From Valencia hispanica (Eukaryota; Chordata; Actinopteri; Cyprinodontiformes; Valenciidae): a DNA stretch of 64,000 bases. The translations under genes were made by a program, and so were the position numbers. The notes beneath the pieces are model-generated. The model had not been told where the DNA came from and ran no database searches. It worked only from the letters and a program-made list of their open reading frames with translations. The stretch spans positions 7,809,520-7,873,519 of the forward strand of contig OY747700.1 in the NCBI GenBank assembly GCA_963556495.2, given 5' to 3'. This document shows, piece after piece, positions 13,035-23,790 of the stretch; within the stretch, counting starts at the first letter, position 1, and each line of letters starts with the position of its first letter.

Positions 13035-14695
13035 AGGGCTGGGCGATTAAGAAAATATAATAATTGCAATTATTTTCACTATATTGAACGATCTCGATTT
13101 GCGATTTTGTCTAATCAAAACGATAATAATAAAAACAATTACATATAGCTTGTATGTACGTTTTGCTCTCTGGGTCCCCCTACAGTTGGGAAAAAGGTAT
13201 TGTTTTCTACTACTGTCATAAAATCTGTTATGGTTACACCAGGGGATTCACATTTACGTCTTGGTCAGCCTTCGTTCCGTGTCAAATGTCTTCATCCCAG
13301 GTACATTTTCTATATTTCAGCATGTCATATGTACGGCGGCGTAGAGCTGTCAGCCATATAATAAAGAAATTAGACCGTATCACGTTATAACGTGATAGTT
13401 TCACGTTGTTTTCACGTTTTTACAATGTTATAACGTGATAATTTTCACATTTTTACAATAAACTATCACGTTATAACGTGATACGGTCTAATTTCTTTTT
13501 TATATGGCTGACAGCTCTACGCTGGCGTACATATGAATACAATTTCTTTTTTTTTTTCTTCTTCAAACGCCAAAAGATCGTGTAGCTCATGTTTACAAGC
13601 CAGCGTCATTATAGCAGCCTATTGGCTAATACTTTGTTTTTAAAGGTTTTGTAGCCACAGAGGCCTTTATTTAACAGTGGATAGGGGGGCGGAAGTGAGG
13701 TATGCCGTGAAGCAGCAGTCGAATTTTGTAGTTCTTTTCGTGCACAGGTTACTACCCGCACCCCGATGTTACGTAGTGCCAGTAAAAGTGATACAGATCC
13801 CGTCAGGCTATGGCATGCGCGTCATTCAACCTATCGTAAGTCGATGTACCATCACAAGGGTCTTGGAAATATATTATGAAAGTTGAAAAACTAGTGTTGC
13901 TTTAACTATTAATGTCGAACACAGATCGTGCGTCCCGCTCCTGTTGTATTGCTAACAACATCGCATCACTTCAAAACTGCGTGCTAACGCTAACCGCTAA
14001 CTTTCTACGGCGGAACATCCGTTCCACAGAAACGGAGACGGGCACCTCCCCAACCACACAGTTGCTACACCGACACCACTCCTCTCACATGGCCAGGCAG
14101 ACACAACGCGAATCACATATGCAGGGATCGCTAAAAAAGTTACAACGGCTAGCTGGCACACTAGCACAACGTTAAGCGTTACAATGCAGTTTACCAACAG
14201 TTGTTAACTAGAACAGGGGTTAAATATGGCTGTGAGGTTCTGCTGGACCAGATATCCGTTGTAGCAACATAGTAAGTAACTGTTTTTAAAAGTTGCTTTC
14301 GACTTCTGCTTGGCAACTATCACATAACTGAGGTAATGCCGTACTTGAAAAATAGTTTCGGTTGGGGAGTGTGTACCTGCTCTCCAAAACGCTAATTAAT
14401 TTTCTGAATCCGACCTTTTCCGCTGAGTGTATTGGCATCATCTCTTTTGCCGGGCAATAAGTAACGACATTTGTTATAGTTTTTGCCCGTCTGGGATTTC
14501 TCTCATGCGGCGTAAAAGCAGCGAAAGATGAGCCGCGTGTTTTTTCCGCGACTTTATTGGCCAGCTAGCTTGACAACAAGGCGGCGCTTCGACTGGATTG
14601 GTCAGTTAGCATAACGATTAAAACACACCAAGCGATTATCGTCGTTGAGCTTTTTTAATATCGCGATTAAAATTCGATCAGTTGCCCAGCCCGAG
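13035..14695. mobile_element. hAT-type element nested in the outer transposon
   Basis: Begins AGGGCTGGGCGATTA and ends TTGCCCAGCCCGAG, flanked by an exact 8-bp duplication CGGGAAGT (13027-13034 and 14696-14703). About 1661 bp. No intact transposase is visible; the open frames at 13677-13886 and 13912-14175 are short and unrecognised. It carries its own insertion at 13326-13535. Confidence 0.88.
13326..13535. mobile_element. Palindromic MITE nested inside the hAT element
   Basis: About 210 bp. The left arm (CATATGTACGGCGGCGTAG at 13326) and right arm (ending CTACGCTGGCGTACATATG at 13535) are near-perfect inverted repeats containing CGTATCACGTTATAACGTG palindromes. Possible TA target duplication, as in Tc1/mariner-type MITEs. 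This is the third level of nesting. Confidence 0.88.
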
Positions 14696-15059
14696 CGGGA
14701 AGTGAAGAGATCGCGGACGCGGGAACAACAACACCGGTACACAGCAACGTGTGTAACCCAATCAAACAGTAGAGTACTTACAAAATGAAATGTGTCGCAG
14801 CGTTTGCCGTCGTACATTTCTTCGCTCGTTGTTCATATCCTGCTTTCACCCCGTCTGCCTTACTCGTGTCAGCATTTGTTTACCATCTGTGTGACCATCT
14901 AGGCAAGCCAGAGGAATCCAATGCGGTGACAAACCCACTTCTTTCAAAAATACGATTTTCTGGGAGACATGTAAACTGGGATAAAGGCTCCCATTCTGGG
15001 TAAACTAGTAGTCCGATTTTTGCCAGAAGCTCGATTTAGATGTGCATGTAGACGTACTG

Positions 15060-16186
15060 AATGTTGTGGCACCAGTCGGTGCTGCGTCATGACATTATCT
15101 AAAGCGTTTCAATGCAACTGTATACACCCACATGGGGAGACGAAAACAGGAAGCGTGCGAAGAGAGAGAGAGAGATTTTAACAACAGAGGAGTTCATCCT
15201 GCCTTTACAAGTGTTGCTGTTGTGCTTTCCACACTGGATTTGCGAAGATGTGTCCATAACATGTTCTTGGAGCACCGTCCATTGTCTGTGGCTACGAATA
15301 AAACAGCTGTTGTGTGTCTCGCCTCGCTACGCTAACCTTTTGTAATCCCACCTCCAACACCTTGATTACGCCAACATGCGGACAGGGGGAGAAAGCCGTT
15401 CATTAGCGAGGAGTTGGCGCTAGATTAAGCACCGGTCTGGAAATAAGAAAAGGAGCTTGTCATGGATGTCGAGCGGTTATGGAGGTGGGACCCAAACAGT
15501 AGCACAAAAACGAGCTGAGAAGGACATCAGGGGAAGCTTCTTCTTATTTTATTTTCCAACTGTGATATAAACCAAACCAACCCATACCAACAACAGAAGA
15601 ATGAGAGACAGATAGTTTATATACAGGTGACCTAAATTGGCGAAAAACCATTCATGGGTCAAAACTGATGCACTCTGAAATGGAAGCAGAAACATATTTA
15701 CGTTAAAGTGCAAACGATGCATTTACCAACTATACCAATTATATTTTACCAAACTGAGAATATGTTAAACAATAATTACTGCAAATGTAAACAGAAAACA
15801 TAATTCCAAAGCACCCCCCTTAAATCCTTTTCCCAACATGGAGCAGTCCTAGAACTATACTAAAGGTGTGCACAAAAGTGTCTGGAAAGAATAATTTACC
15901 AAGTAAATCATAATTCTTTTAAAAGCATGTTTTCCCAATTATGTAGAATAGTACTGAAAATTAACAGCGATCTAATTGCCTTTGCAGGAATGATAAAGAT
16001 GGGACCTGCAAACAAAGACAAACACCAAATCCAAATAAACTCAACCAAAACCCTTTTTCTTAACTGTTCAGTCTCTATGTACAATCAGTGTAGCTGAATA
16101 TAAACTTAACAGTTCGTCATTTTTTACAGTGCTGTAGTGGGGGGGAAACCAAAGAACCGGTTCCAAGTCACCAAACTAGCTCTTGC
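15060..16186. other. Repeat-like non-coding stretch
   Basis: Contains a short (GA)n run near 15163-15176 and, near both this stretch's right end (16155) and 12770, AGAACCGGTTCC/AGAACCGGTGC motifs suggesting an older element interrupted by the insertion at 12817-15059. No coding exon is supported. Confidence 0.35.
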
Positions 16187-16430
16187 AACCAGCTCAGTGG
16201 AAAAAGGCCCAATGAGAACCACTTTCCAAAACTGGAGGAAAAACCTGGAACAGTTGGGAATCTTTCCACGAGTGCTCAAAGTACCAGAATTACCCCGAAG
16301 AGCTCATAAACAAGTCACCCAGGAGGTCACAGAAGAATCCGGAGCAACATCTAAAGCTCTGCAGGCCTCACTGCCTCCGTTCATGGGTAGGAAAGAGAGA
16401 TTGGCCAAATTAAATGAGTCCCATTGGTCA
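16187..16430 (+). pseudogene. Tc1-like transposase fragment (N-terminal part)
   Basis: Within the open frame 16137-16541, the segment TTFQNWRKNLEQLGIFPRV then PELPRRAHKQVTQEV and TSKALQASLP corresponds to the N-terminal helix-turn-helix DNA-binding region of Tc1/mariner transposases of the kind abundant in fish. The catalytic DDE domain is absent downstream, so this is a dead fragment. The rest of the open frame is unrelated. Confidence 0.65.
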
Positions 16431-16983
16431 AAACATAACACTGAACATCTAGCTGAGCTCGGTTCCGACCGTCATCTGAAAACGGAAACAGTACGGCACA
16501 AATGTGGAAAGGGTATGAATTACTTTTCGCTTGGGACTTGAATAAGAGGCTGGGAGAGAAGTTTTTCTTGAACATTGATGCAGCTTTCCTTTAGATCCAT
16601 GCTCAGAAAAATCTCTAATTTTTGTTATGCCGCAGACACTCAGTGGTCAGTTTTTTGTAACGTGGGCCAAAATCATCAAAAATTAAAAATCTGATAAAAA
16701 AAAAAATGAGATTGTGGTTTTTTGTTGGAAAGGGGTGTCTAAATCATAGCTCCCAAACTTAAAAAGGGTTTTTGCACATTTGCCTTATTAAAAGGCAGCT
16801 TTCAAATTCTTTTGGGCTCAATTGAAATAAAAATAAAAAATGGCGATAAGAACATTTACTCTATTTAACCAAGTTTAATAAAATTCATTAAAAGCAGATT
16901 TGGGTGACCAAAGCTGTTGAGTAAAAGTCACTGGATAGTTGAATATAAAAAGTGGTTATTAAATATGGGGAGCTGTTTGTACA
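16431..16983. other. Non-coding, unassigned
   Basis: AT-rich with A-runs. It may include further decayed Tc1 sequence, but I cannot support a boundary. Confidence 0.35.
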
Positions 16984-17435
16984 GTTACACAGTCAAAAAT
17001 CAACAACAATAATTTCGATTATTTAGCATGTCATAAGATAAATAAATAGGGATTCATTTTTCAAAGTCATAATTGCGTTCATGTTATTTATTCATTTACA
17101 AATGTCATAGTTTCAAATACAGATTTAATTAGCAACTAAATATTTAGTATGTAAACTCACTAATTAAAAGTTAGTTCCAAACTAAATATTTAGTATGTAA
17201 ACTCACTAATTAAAAGTTAGTTCTAAACTAAATATTTAGTATGTAAACTCACTAATTAAAAGTTAGTTCCAAACTAAATATTTAGCTAGCCAGTTTAGCT
17301 TGCTAGCTAAACTAAGAATTTTATATATAAATAAATAACATGGTGAAAACATGACTTTGAAAAATGAACCCTAATTTTTTTCCCCTCATGTTGGGCTAAA
17401 TAATCCAAATTATTAACTTTTGACCGTGTAACAAA
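16984..17435. mobile_element. AAATATTTAG MITE family, best-preserved copy with internal tandem repeat
   Basis: Inverted termini GTTACACAGTCAAAA (16984) and the complement of GTTACACGGTCAAAA (ending about 17435), followed on both sides by ATTATTTAGC and ATGAACCCTAAT-type blocks. The inverted termini extend about 80 bp. Inside, a 46-bp unit containing CTAAATATTTAGTATGTAAA is repeated about three times (17133-17285). No coding frame. Confidence 0.85.
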
Positions 17436-17559
17436 CAGGACCCCATAATTAAATTTTAAAAAAATTGCGTTGTATATATTCACCCATGAGAAAAGTTTAT
17501 TTGTCAATCTTAATTAACTCAGTTAACTAAATTGAAAAATATACAAAGTAGGCTATCCA

Positions 17560-17790
17560 TCTCCACCGACCACCTGTGCTGTATCACCTTGCAAAGCTGC
17601 TGAAACCCTGAGCTCCTTTAAAATCCCATCTGTTTAGAGCTGCCTTTGAGTGATGTTTCCATATATCACATGTTTTGTGTGTGTTTTAATGCTTTATTGC
17701 TGTTTTTACTTTATCCCCTAATCATGTAAAGCACCTTGAATTACCTTGTTGTTGAAAATGTGCTAGACAAATAAAATTGCCTCGCCTTGA
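17560..17790 (+). mobile_element. L2 LINE 3' end fragment
   Basis: Matches the 3' end of the L2 copy at 2063-4526: the coding tail (AAAGCTGCTGAAACCCTGAG, TCTGTTTAGAGCTGCCTTTG) followed by the L2 tail ATCATGTAAAGCACCTTGAA and TTGCC-like terminal repeats. Severely 5'-truncated. Confidence 0.85.
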
Positions 17791-18398
17791 ATTGTTATCC
17801 AGGTGCGCAAAATCAGTCCATGGGCTGCAAATGGCCCCCGTACCGCACTTTGGACTCCCCTCTAAGACAAAGACTTGCTTTGATTGTCCCTTTCTAGACA
17901 GACATATCTCCTCAGAATCTGGAAAGAGTTGAAGCACTGCACTGCTGTGTGGGTTTACTTGCTCTGCAGAGAGATTTGCAAGTTGTAGTAGAAAGGCCTT
18001 GGAGAAGCCACAAAAAAAGAAAGAAAAAAAAAAAGATGCAGCAACATGACAAAAAGTCCCTTTACTAGGCCGCTATTCTCCTTCTCAACCCATTCCCCTT
18101 CACAAATAAGACGATCAACAATAATCAGCCCAACGTGTGCATTATTTCCACGCGTGCATCACGTAACGCACGTGGGGTGAACACGTCAAACAAGCGCATC
18201 CCCCCTCATCACTGCGGTAACCTGCACCCAAATGCAGCCCGGCTTCCCCGCAACAAGAAATAACTAAATGTAAAAAAAAAAAAAAAAAGGCTTATAGCCA
18301 AACCAACCTGGAGTCCTTGCTGTCACGCAAGGAAAGACACAGAAAGAAATCAAATGAAATAAAAAAATTTAAAAAAAAAGGGGTCCGCTGTGATTTTA
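17791..18398. other. Non-coding, unassigned
   Basis: Just inside the putative intron bounded by the splice donor at 18407. Several A-runs; no exon or repeat recognised. Confidence 0.4.
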
Positions 18399-18407
18399 GG
18401 GCCTTAC

Positions 18408-18880
18408 CCCTTTAGGTCCGCTCTCAGGTTGCTGCTTGGATCCGTCCTCCGATAAAGACGCGGCCGGTCGGATCGATGAGCGGCAGCGGGGGGGGGGGGA
18501 GGCTGGCGCTCCGCTTCTCCTCCTGCCGGGTCGTCCCCTCACCTCGATCGGTGGCCGCTACGGCAGGAAACGCTTCCTCGTCGGGACAAAACGCAGGAGC
18601 GTGCGGCCGCAGCAGCAGCAGCAGCGGGAGACGCCGCCGGCCGACCGGGGAGGTGCAGTCGGTGCTGAGGTGGAGAGTCGGTGGAGGGCGATGGTGATAT
18701 CCATAGAAGGTCCTCCGCTTCCACCTGACACAGCCTCTCCGTCCTCCTCCTCCTCTTCTTCCTCCTCCTCCTCCTCCTCTCCGCTGGTGATGCTGGAGAG
18801 AAATATCAGCATCAGTGCGGAGAGAGAGAGAGAGAGAGAGAGAGCCTATAATAAAAAAATATATATACAAGCAGCCGCTA
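18408..18880 (-). other. CpG-rich probable first (non-coding) exon and promoter of a - strand gene, possibly sptbn4
   Basis: CpG-dense block in otherwise AT-rich DNA. On the - strand it ends in a strong donor (GACCTAAAGGG|GTAAGGCC; exon end 18408). Its open frames are low-complexity (Glu, Ser or Arg runs from GGA, CAG and AG repeats), so I read it as 5' UTR. It points away from blvrb. In human, BLVRB and SPTBN4 are divergent neighbours, so sptbn4 is the natural candidate, but no coding exon of that gene is in the window. Seen: CpG island and donor. Inferred: gene identity. Confidence 0.5.
18739..18780. repeat. (TCC)n trinucleotide repeat
   Basis: Tandem TCC/TCT units inside the CpG-rich exon; on the - strand a purine-rich GGA tract. 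A (GA)n run follows at 18821-18842. Confidence 0.95.
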
Positions 18881-19192
18881 GGGGTCGCGCTTCACATGCA
18901 ATCCTCTTTCCCAGTTACACTGTATTAAAGGGAAATTCCGCCCCTAAGGGATATTTAGTCTGTTACCATCTTTCCCCAGAGTTAGATAAGTGAGGAAAAA
19001 AGCATTTGGTAACCAGCCCAGTCATTCTCCTAATCTGGCAGCAGTCCGTTTGCTTTAGCTTAGCAAAAACAATGTAAGTGAATGGTAACAGCTAGCATTT
19101 TTGTGTGCAAAAGTCATAGAAAATGATTCAATAATGATCCTAGTTATTCTCGGTGACCCCAATTATCATATTGTAAACTGACAACAACAAAG

Positions 19193-20035
19193 CCCCTTTC
19201 AAACAGGCCATGAAAAACGGTAATTTTCCGGACTTCGTCTGCTTTGCTTTTGAGTCTGAAAGCAATCTTCCGGACTTTGTCCGGATACCCTTTACCGGTC
19301 ATTTCAAGGATGAAGACCTAGTAACACGAATGTTCACGAATGAGGGAAAAATGGAGCAGGAGATCGATAGACGGATTGGTGGGGCGTCTGCAGTTATGCG
19401 GGCGCTGTACCGGTCTGTCGTGGTGAAGAGAGAGCTGAGCCAAAAGGCAAAGCTCTCGATTTACCGGTCGATCTACGTTCCTACCCTCATCTATGGTCAC
19501 GAACTCTGGGTGGTGACCGAAAGAACGAGATCACGGATACAAGCGGCTGAAATGAGTTTCCTCCGCAGAGTGTCTGGGCTCTCCCTTAGAGATAGGGTGA
19601 GAAGCTCAGTCATCCGGAGGGGGCTCAGAGTAGAGCCGCTGCTTCTCCACATCGAGAGGAGTCAGTTGAGGTGGCTCGGGCATCTGGTCAGGATGCCTCC
19701 TGGACGCCTCCCTGGTGAGGTGTTTCAGGCACGTCTCACCGGTAGAAGGCCCAGGGGAAGGCCCAGGACACGCTGGAGGGACTATGTTTATCGGCTGGCC
19801 TGGGAGCGCCTTGGGGTTCCTCCCGAGGAGCTGGAACAAGTGGCTGGGGAGAGGGAAGTCTGGGTCTCTTTGCTTAGGCTGCTGCCCCCGCGACCCGACC
19901 CCGGATAAGCGGAAGAAAATGGATGGATGGACCTAGTAACAAGAGTAGACTTTTCGCGGTATGGTGTTTGCGTTCAGATTATCAGGTAATTTTCCGGATA
20001 AACTGGAGGGGTGTGGGTTTACGTCATATCCACAA
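19193..20035. mobile_element. Older DNA-type repeat interrupted by Rex3
   Basis: Sequence on both sides of the Rex3 insertion belongs together (CTTTCAAACAGGCCATG..., AACGGTAATTTTCCGGAC repeated near 19222 and 19987, GGACTTTGTCCGGATACC). It reads continuously once the insertion and one target copy are removed. Ends and superfamily are uncertain. Confidence 0.5.
19327..19929 (+). mobile_element. Rex3 (RTE-clade) LINE, 5'-truncated, with exact 12-bp target duplication
   Basis: Encodes the C-terminal part of Rex3 ORF2 with an open frame to the natural stop: residues such as AKLSIYRSIYVPTLIYGHEL, SQLRWLGHLVRMPPGRLPGE and a GRPRTRWRDY block, ending LLPPRPDPG. The 3' end is a GGATGGATG tail, as expected for Rex3. 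The insertion is flanked by GACCTAGTAACA on both sides (19315-19326 and 19930-19941). The intact frame and perfect duplication suggest a young insertion. It cannot move by itself because most RT and all endonuclease sequence is missing. Confidence 0.95.
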
Positions 20036-20258
20036 TTACTTTGTGTAAATGTGCCAGATTTAGCCATAGGCTACTTTCCGTCTGTTGTCCTCATTCATTT
20101 AAGGCAGAATAAGTTTACAAACAAAAGGTAAAACATTAACATAAAAACATACAGGCTACCATATATCCAGCCAACCCTGCATTTGATCAATATCCCCAGA
20201 AACAGTTTTACAAATGTTCACAAGATTGATTAGCTTTTAACCATTTGTTAAAGTTCGG

Positions 20259-20637
20259 TTTTAAAGTGTAACTGAACCCCCTGAAAAATCATAATCCCGC
20301 CCCCAGACAACATTTGAAAATTCTACAAAGTGGGCGTTGCCAGGAAGAACGGAGGGGCGTGTCTGTGAGACCATGGCTGCTGTGACACAGTCGATGCCTG
20401 TGATGTAAAGATGTACCGCTCTCCACCAATCACAAAATTCAAATGCAGTAGCCACCCTTCAACCCTAAGAGGGCAGCACTAAGACGTTTTTAGACCAAAA
20501 AGTGTAGAATTAAACAAATTTACACCAAAATGTTAAAAAAAATCCCAGAAACTGAAAGACTGCATTGGTAAAGACCCATTTATACAGTTCAGAAGCAAAA
20601 AAAAGTTGTTTTGAGGTTTAGTTACTCTTTAAAAACA
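20259..20637. mobile_element. MITE related to the P2RX7-like-domain element at 46059
   Basis: Inverted ends GTTTTAAAGTGTAACTGAAC and the complement of GTTTTTAAAGAGTAACTAAA. Sub-terminal features (CCGCCC block near the left, AGAGGGCAGCACTAA and a TATACAGTT...AGC block near the right) parallel those of the 46059-47118 element. About 380 bp with no coding frame; it looks like a deletion derivative. Confidence 0.7.
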
Positions 20638-22563
20638 GTAAACGTGGAGGACTCCCGAATTAAAATTGGAATATTGTTCCAAATTTTACACCCTTTCACA
20701 TCGATGGTATTTTGTCCCATAGTGGTTCTTCTAAGTGGAATCTCACAGTCTCCTCTACCAGCTGCTCTGGTTCTAAGAGTTCTATCTTTTTGTCTGATAA
20801 ATTCCTCCAAAGGAGGTGGGGCCAAAAAGCCATGAAGGGAAGTTGAAGAGATGATGGCTGAGGTGACGGACGTAGGTGGGGGAAGCCAGGTTGGTTTACT
20901 GAAGGTGCAGTTGTGCAATGCACCGGATGTCTGGCGAGGCACTTTTTATAGTTAGCCACCGTTGGTAGCACCTCTTACAAACATCGTTGTAAGCTTTACT
21001 TTCCATGTGCACACGCCGCTTTTGTCTTGTTAAGTTTAGAGTTGCAGGCTCTACAGGTAACATAGATTTTTTTAGACGCGCACTCACATTGTGTCTTTAT
21101 GACATAAACTGTTGTTGATGCAATGAGCGGCCATATTGGAAGTCAAACTCGGAGCAAAAGAAAACCCCAGACTTTTCGAGTGGGAAGTCCGACTTCGAGG
21201 GGCGTTCCAGTTGCTTTTTCCCCACTCGGAAGTCGGAATGTTCCGAGTTTCGACTACAAATTTTCTTGGTCCGTCTTTGCCTTTCAATACAGACAACAGT
21301 GGGTGTTTACGACGACACTGTCCTTCCTTGGTCAAAGAAAACAGTTAAATGGAACAGACTTACATCCCGTGACCGCGGCTGCCCACGGCACGCCTTTTGC
21401 TTACGCGCTCTGTTTACGTCCCGCCCATCGTTATATATGCATAAGTTTCAATGCAGATGTATAACGAGAGTTTTACTTTTTTAATATTGTATATATTGGT
21501 TAAATCACATGTGAAAGCGAGTTAGTACCTGCTAGCAACCGAAGCTGCAACTACTAAGCAACTAACCAACCATAGATAACTGCTTTGGATCTAAAAAACA
21601 TTTTCCGATAGCTACAATTGCTTGACTAACATTTAAATTGGAAATTCACTCCCGAAGTTGCTGCTGCCAGCAGCAGCAACTTCAAAAATACCGTACTTTA
21701 TTCTGGTTAATTTTTTGACCTTGGGAAGGCATCAAGGAACCTCCCATGTATCCTCGGTCAGTTAGCTAAACGGCAGACAAACGGAGGAGAGACGCCTCGG
21801 TAGCACATGAACATTGGAACACGCCTTGGCGGTCCTTGATGACGTATCTCCTAGGCAACCGGGGCGGGACCAAGGCATCAAGGCGAGGTTCCTTGGCACT
21901 GAGAAACACCCAGTAAGTTGTGGTGGAAATATGTTTATTTTACAAGACACGCTATTAAGAGTGCGACTAAAATCAATGCCACTAATAGAAACTACAACTC
22001 TAAACTTAAAACAAAAGTGGTGTTTACATAAGGAAAGTATAACGATGTTTATAAGAGGTACTACCAACAACGGCCAGCTGGACGTCGCCATATTGAAATG
22101 ACTTTTACTCAAGTGCGACGTCAAACCCTATGGACATATATGAAGATTGGACACCGCATAGACCGCTCCTGCCTATTGGCGCTGATGAGCCGTGGGGCCG
22201 CCATCCCCCGCTCCACTTTGTAATCTGTTCGGCAGACGCAATGAAGCGTCAGCGCGTTTATTAAATCATAACTCGTTAAATAATACGATTTTAATGCGTT
22301 TTTTTGTCTGCTAACTGGAGACATTTAGCTATGATACAGGAGAGATGGTTCGGCCTGTTTCTATATTCATTGGCTTAAAGACCCACTCCGATCATCTTTT
22401 TTGAGCTATTTTAAAGTGTTCTCAGTGGTCTTTAAATTATGATTATGCCGTTTTTAGCCAAAATCACAAAACCTGTGGCGTTAGAATATTCTGATTTACT
22501 CATGAAATGTCTGCAAAACACACAATGCTATAAGATAGAGAAGCAGAAGTACTACTAGCCATT
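20638..22563. other. Repeat-derived intergenic DNA
   Basis: Contains self-complementary blocks (for example CTCGGAGC, ACTTTTCGAGTGGGAAGTC and ACTCGGAAGTCGGAATG around 21150-21250) and sequences that look like decayed DNA transposons. Open frames of 60-120 codons overlap on both strands, without family resemblance or splice context. No gene supported. Confidence 0.4.
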
Positions 22564-22770
22564 TTAATAATATATACAATATAATTGATGAGTAATATAC
22601 ATGTGTATAATATAGATAATATAATAGGTATAGATGATATATAAGCTAATATATAGATTATAAATATATAAAATAAAGATATATAGGTAATATCTAATAT
22701 ACAGATTATTTATATATATATATATATAGATAGATAGATATATATATATATACATATTATTTTACATTAT
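22564..22770. repeat. AT-rich microsatellite (TATA / GATA units)
   Basis: Irregular TA, TATAGG and TAGA units. Open frames here are Ile/Tyr-rich artefacts. Confidence 0.9.
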
Positions 22771-23492
22771 ATATGTAACTATATCATGACATTCTTTAAT
22801 TCTATTACTATTTTGCCATTTATTCATATTTTCCTACTTACTTCCATCAGATTTCTTAGAACATTTCTTTAAAAAAAAGAAAGAAGGCATTTCTGTTGAT
22901 GACGCAAAGCTGCCAAAATAATCAGTAAGCTCGTTTGCAATCTATTCCACGGTCGGATGGGTGAATAATAAAAATATTTATTTCTACAGCAGCATTCTTG
23001 TGTCAGATGTAATCTAAGTCAGTGGTTTAAAAATATATACGATTTATAAAGTCTCAGCCTTCTTACCGTATCTAACGTTAGTTAGCTAAGATTTCGCTGG
23101 TGGACATACGTACAGTACAGTAATATTATATTTACAAAATACAAACAAATATTCAGTGTTTCTTATGAAAAGTTATCCCCCGAGCCCTAATCTCAACAGT
23201 CCGCTGATTTGAACATTTGTAATAACTGCTGCTGTTATGGTGGAAGTCTGCAAGTGGGAATACCGGCCCAAGATGGCGGCCGCATTTCTTGCCTCAGAGC
23301 AGCTAATGCGGGGTCCATTCTTTATATATGTCTATGTCAAACCCTGCTTCTAGGCACCATTAGTTCCCTTGTGCTTTGGGCTGGCTTTGTCTCAGAAATA
23401 TGTCTCCTCTGCAATGATGACTTCGGAAGAAAAATAAAAGAACCGTCAGCTCTCGGTTTGTAAATGAAATGTTTTGTACGGTTTCACAGAGA
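22771..23492. other. blvrb upstream region, repeat-derived in part
   Basis: Contains TTAGTTAGCTAAGATTTCG and AAGATGGCGGCCGC-type segments that look like decayed transposon sequence. No exon recognised. Confidence 0.4.
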
Positions 23493-23705
23493 GGGGCGGT
23501 GTAAGACATCATCATATCGGTGAAATAAAACAGAAGAAGCGGAACAAAGCGGCGCGGCTCCTTTAAATCTGCCACAAGGAGGAGTCTGCGCTGCGGAAGG
23601 ACTTTATAAAACACGTTTAGTCATGGGGTGGTTGCTTTGACATTAAAAGTTGCGGACGAAACGGCGCTGTTGTGTCGAGGGGTCTCGTCTCGCTTTGTTC
23701 AAATA
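23493..23705 (+). promoter_or_regulatory. blvrb: blvrb promoter and 5' UTR
   Basis: A GC box (GGGGCGG, 23493-23499) and a TATA-like TATAAA (23605-23610) lie upstream of the blvrb ATG at 23706, with CpG content rising locally. The transcription start is probably around 23635. An upstream ATG at 23628 is in frame with the CDS, but the conserved protein start is 23706. Positions of the core elements are seen; their function is inferred. Confidence 0.5.
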
Positions 23706-23790
23706 ATGTCGGAGTCCATAAAGAACGTCGCGATATTTGGAGCCACGGGAATGACCGGGCTGGCGACGCTGCCGCAAGCGGTGGCTGCAG
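23706..23790 (+). CDS. blvrb: blvrb exon 1
   Basis: Codes for residues 1-28 plus one base: [20 protein letters not shown] and onward to AVAA. Holds the dinucleotide-binding GATGMTG loop. Donor GTGAGT at 23791. Confidence 0.95.

Larger units (their letters stand above)
12817..15059. mobile_element. Outer DNA transposon split by a nested hAT element
   Basis: Terminal inverted repeats CAGTGCGTTTACATGCA (12817) and the complement of CAGTACGTCTACATGCA (ending 15059). Removing the inner insertion (13035-14695 plus one 8-bp duplication) leaves an element of about 574 bp. A related terminus (GCATGTAAACGTAGT) occurs near 26693 in blvrb intron 2. Flanking GGTGCCAGAACCGGTGC-type sequence on the left and CACCAGTCGGTGC on the right hint that this element itself landed in an older repeat. 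Confidence 0.8.

Noticed and set aside
16137..16541. 134-codon open frame as a host gene
   Set aside because: Its middle part is a Tc1-like transposase fragment and the rest is unrelated, so it is repeat-derived.
18436..18993. 185-codon + strand open frame in the CpG island
   Set aside because: Composed of Ser, Arg and Gly runs from simple repeats, overlapped by open frames in four other frames, no domain. The - strand donor makes a non-coding exon more likely.
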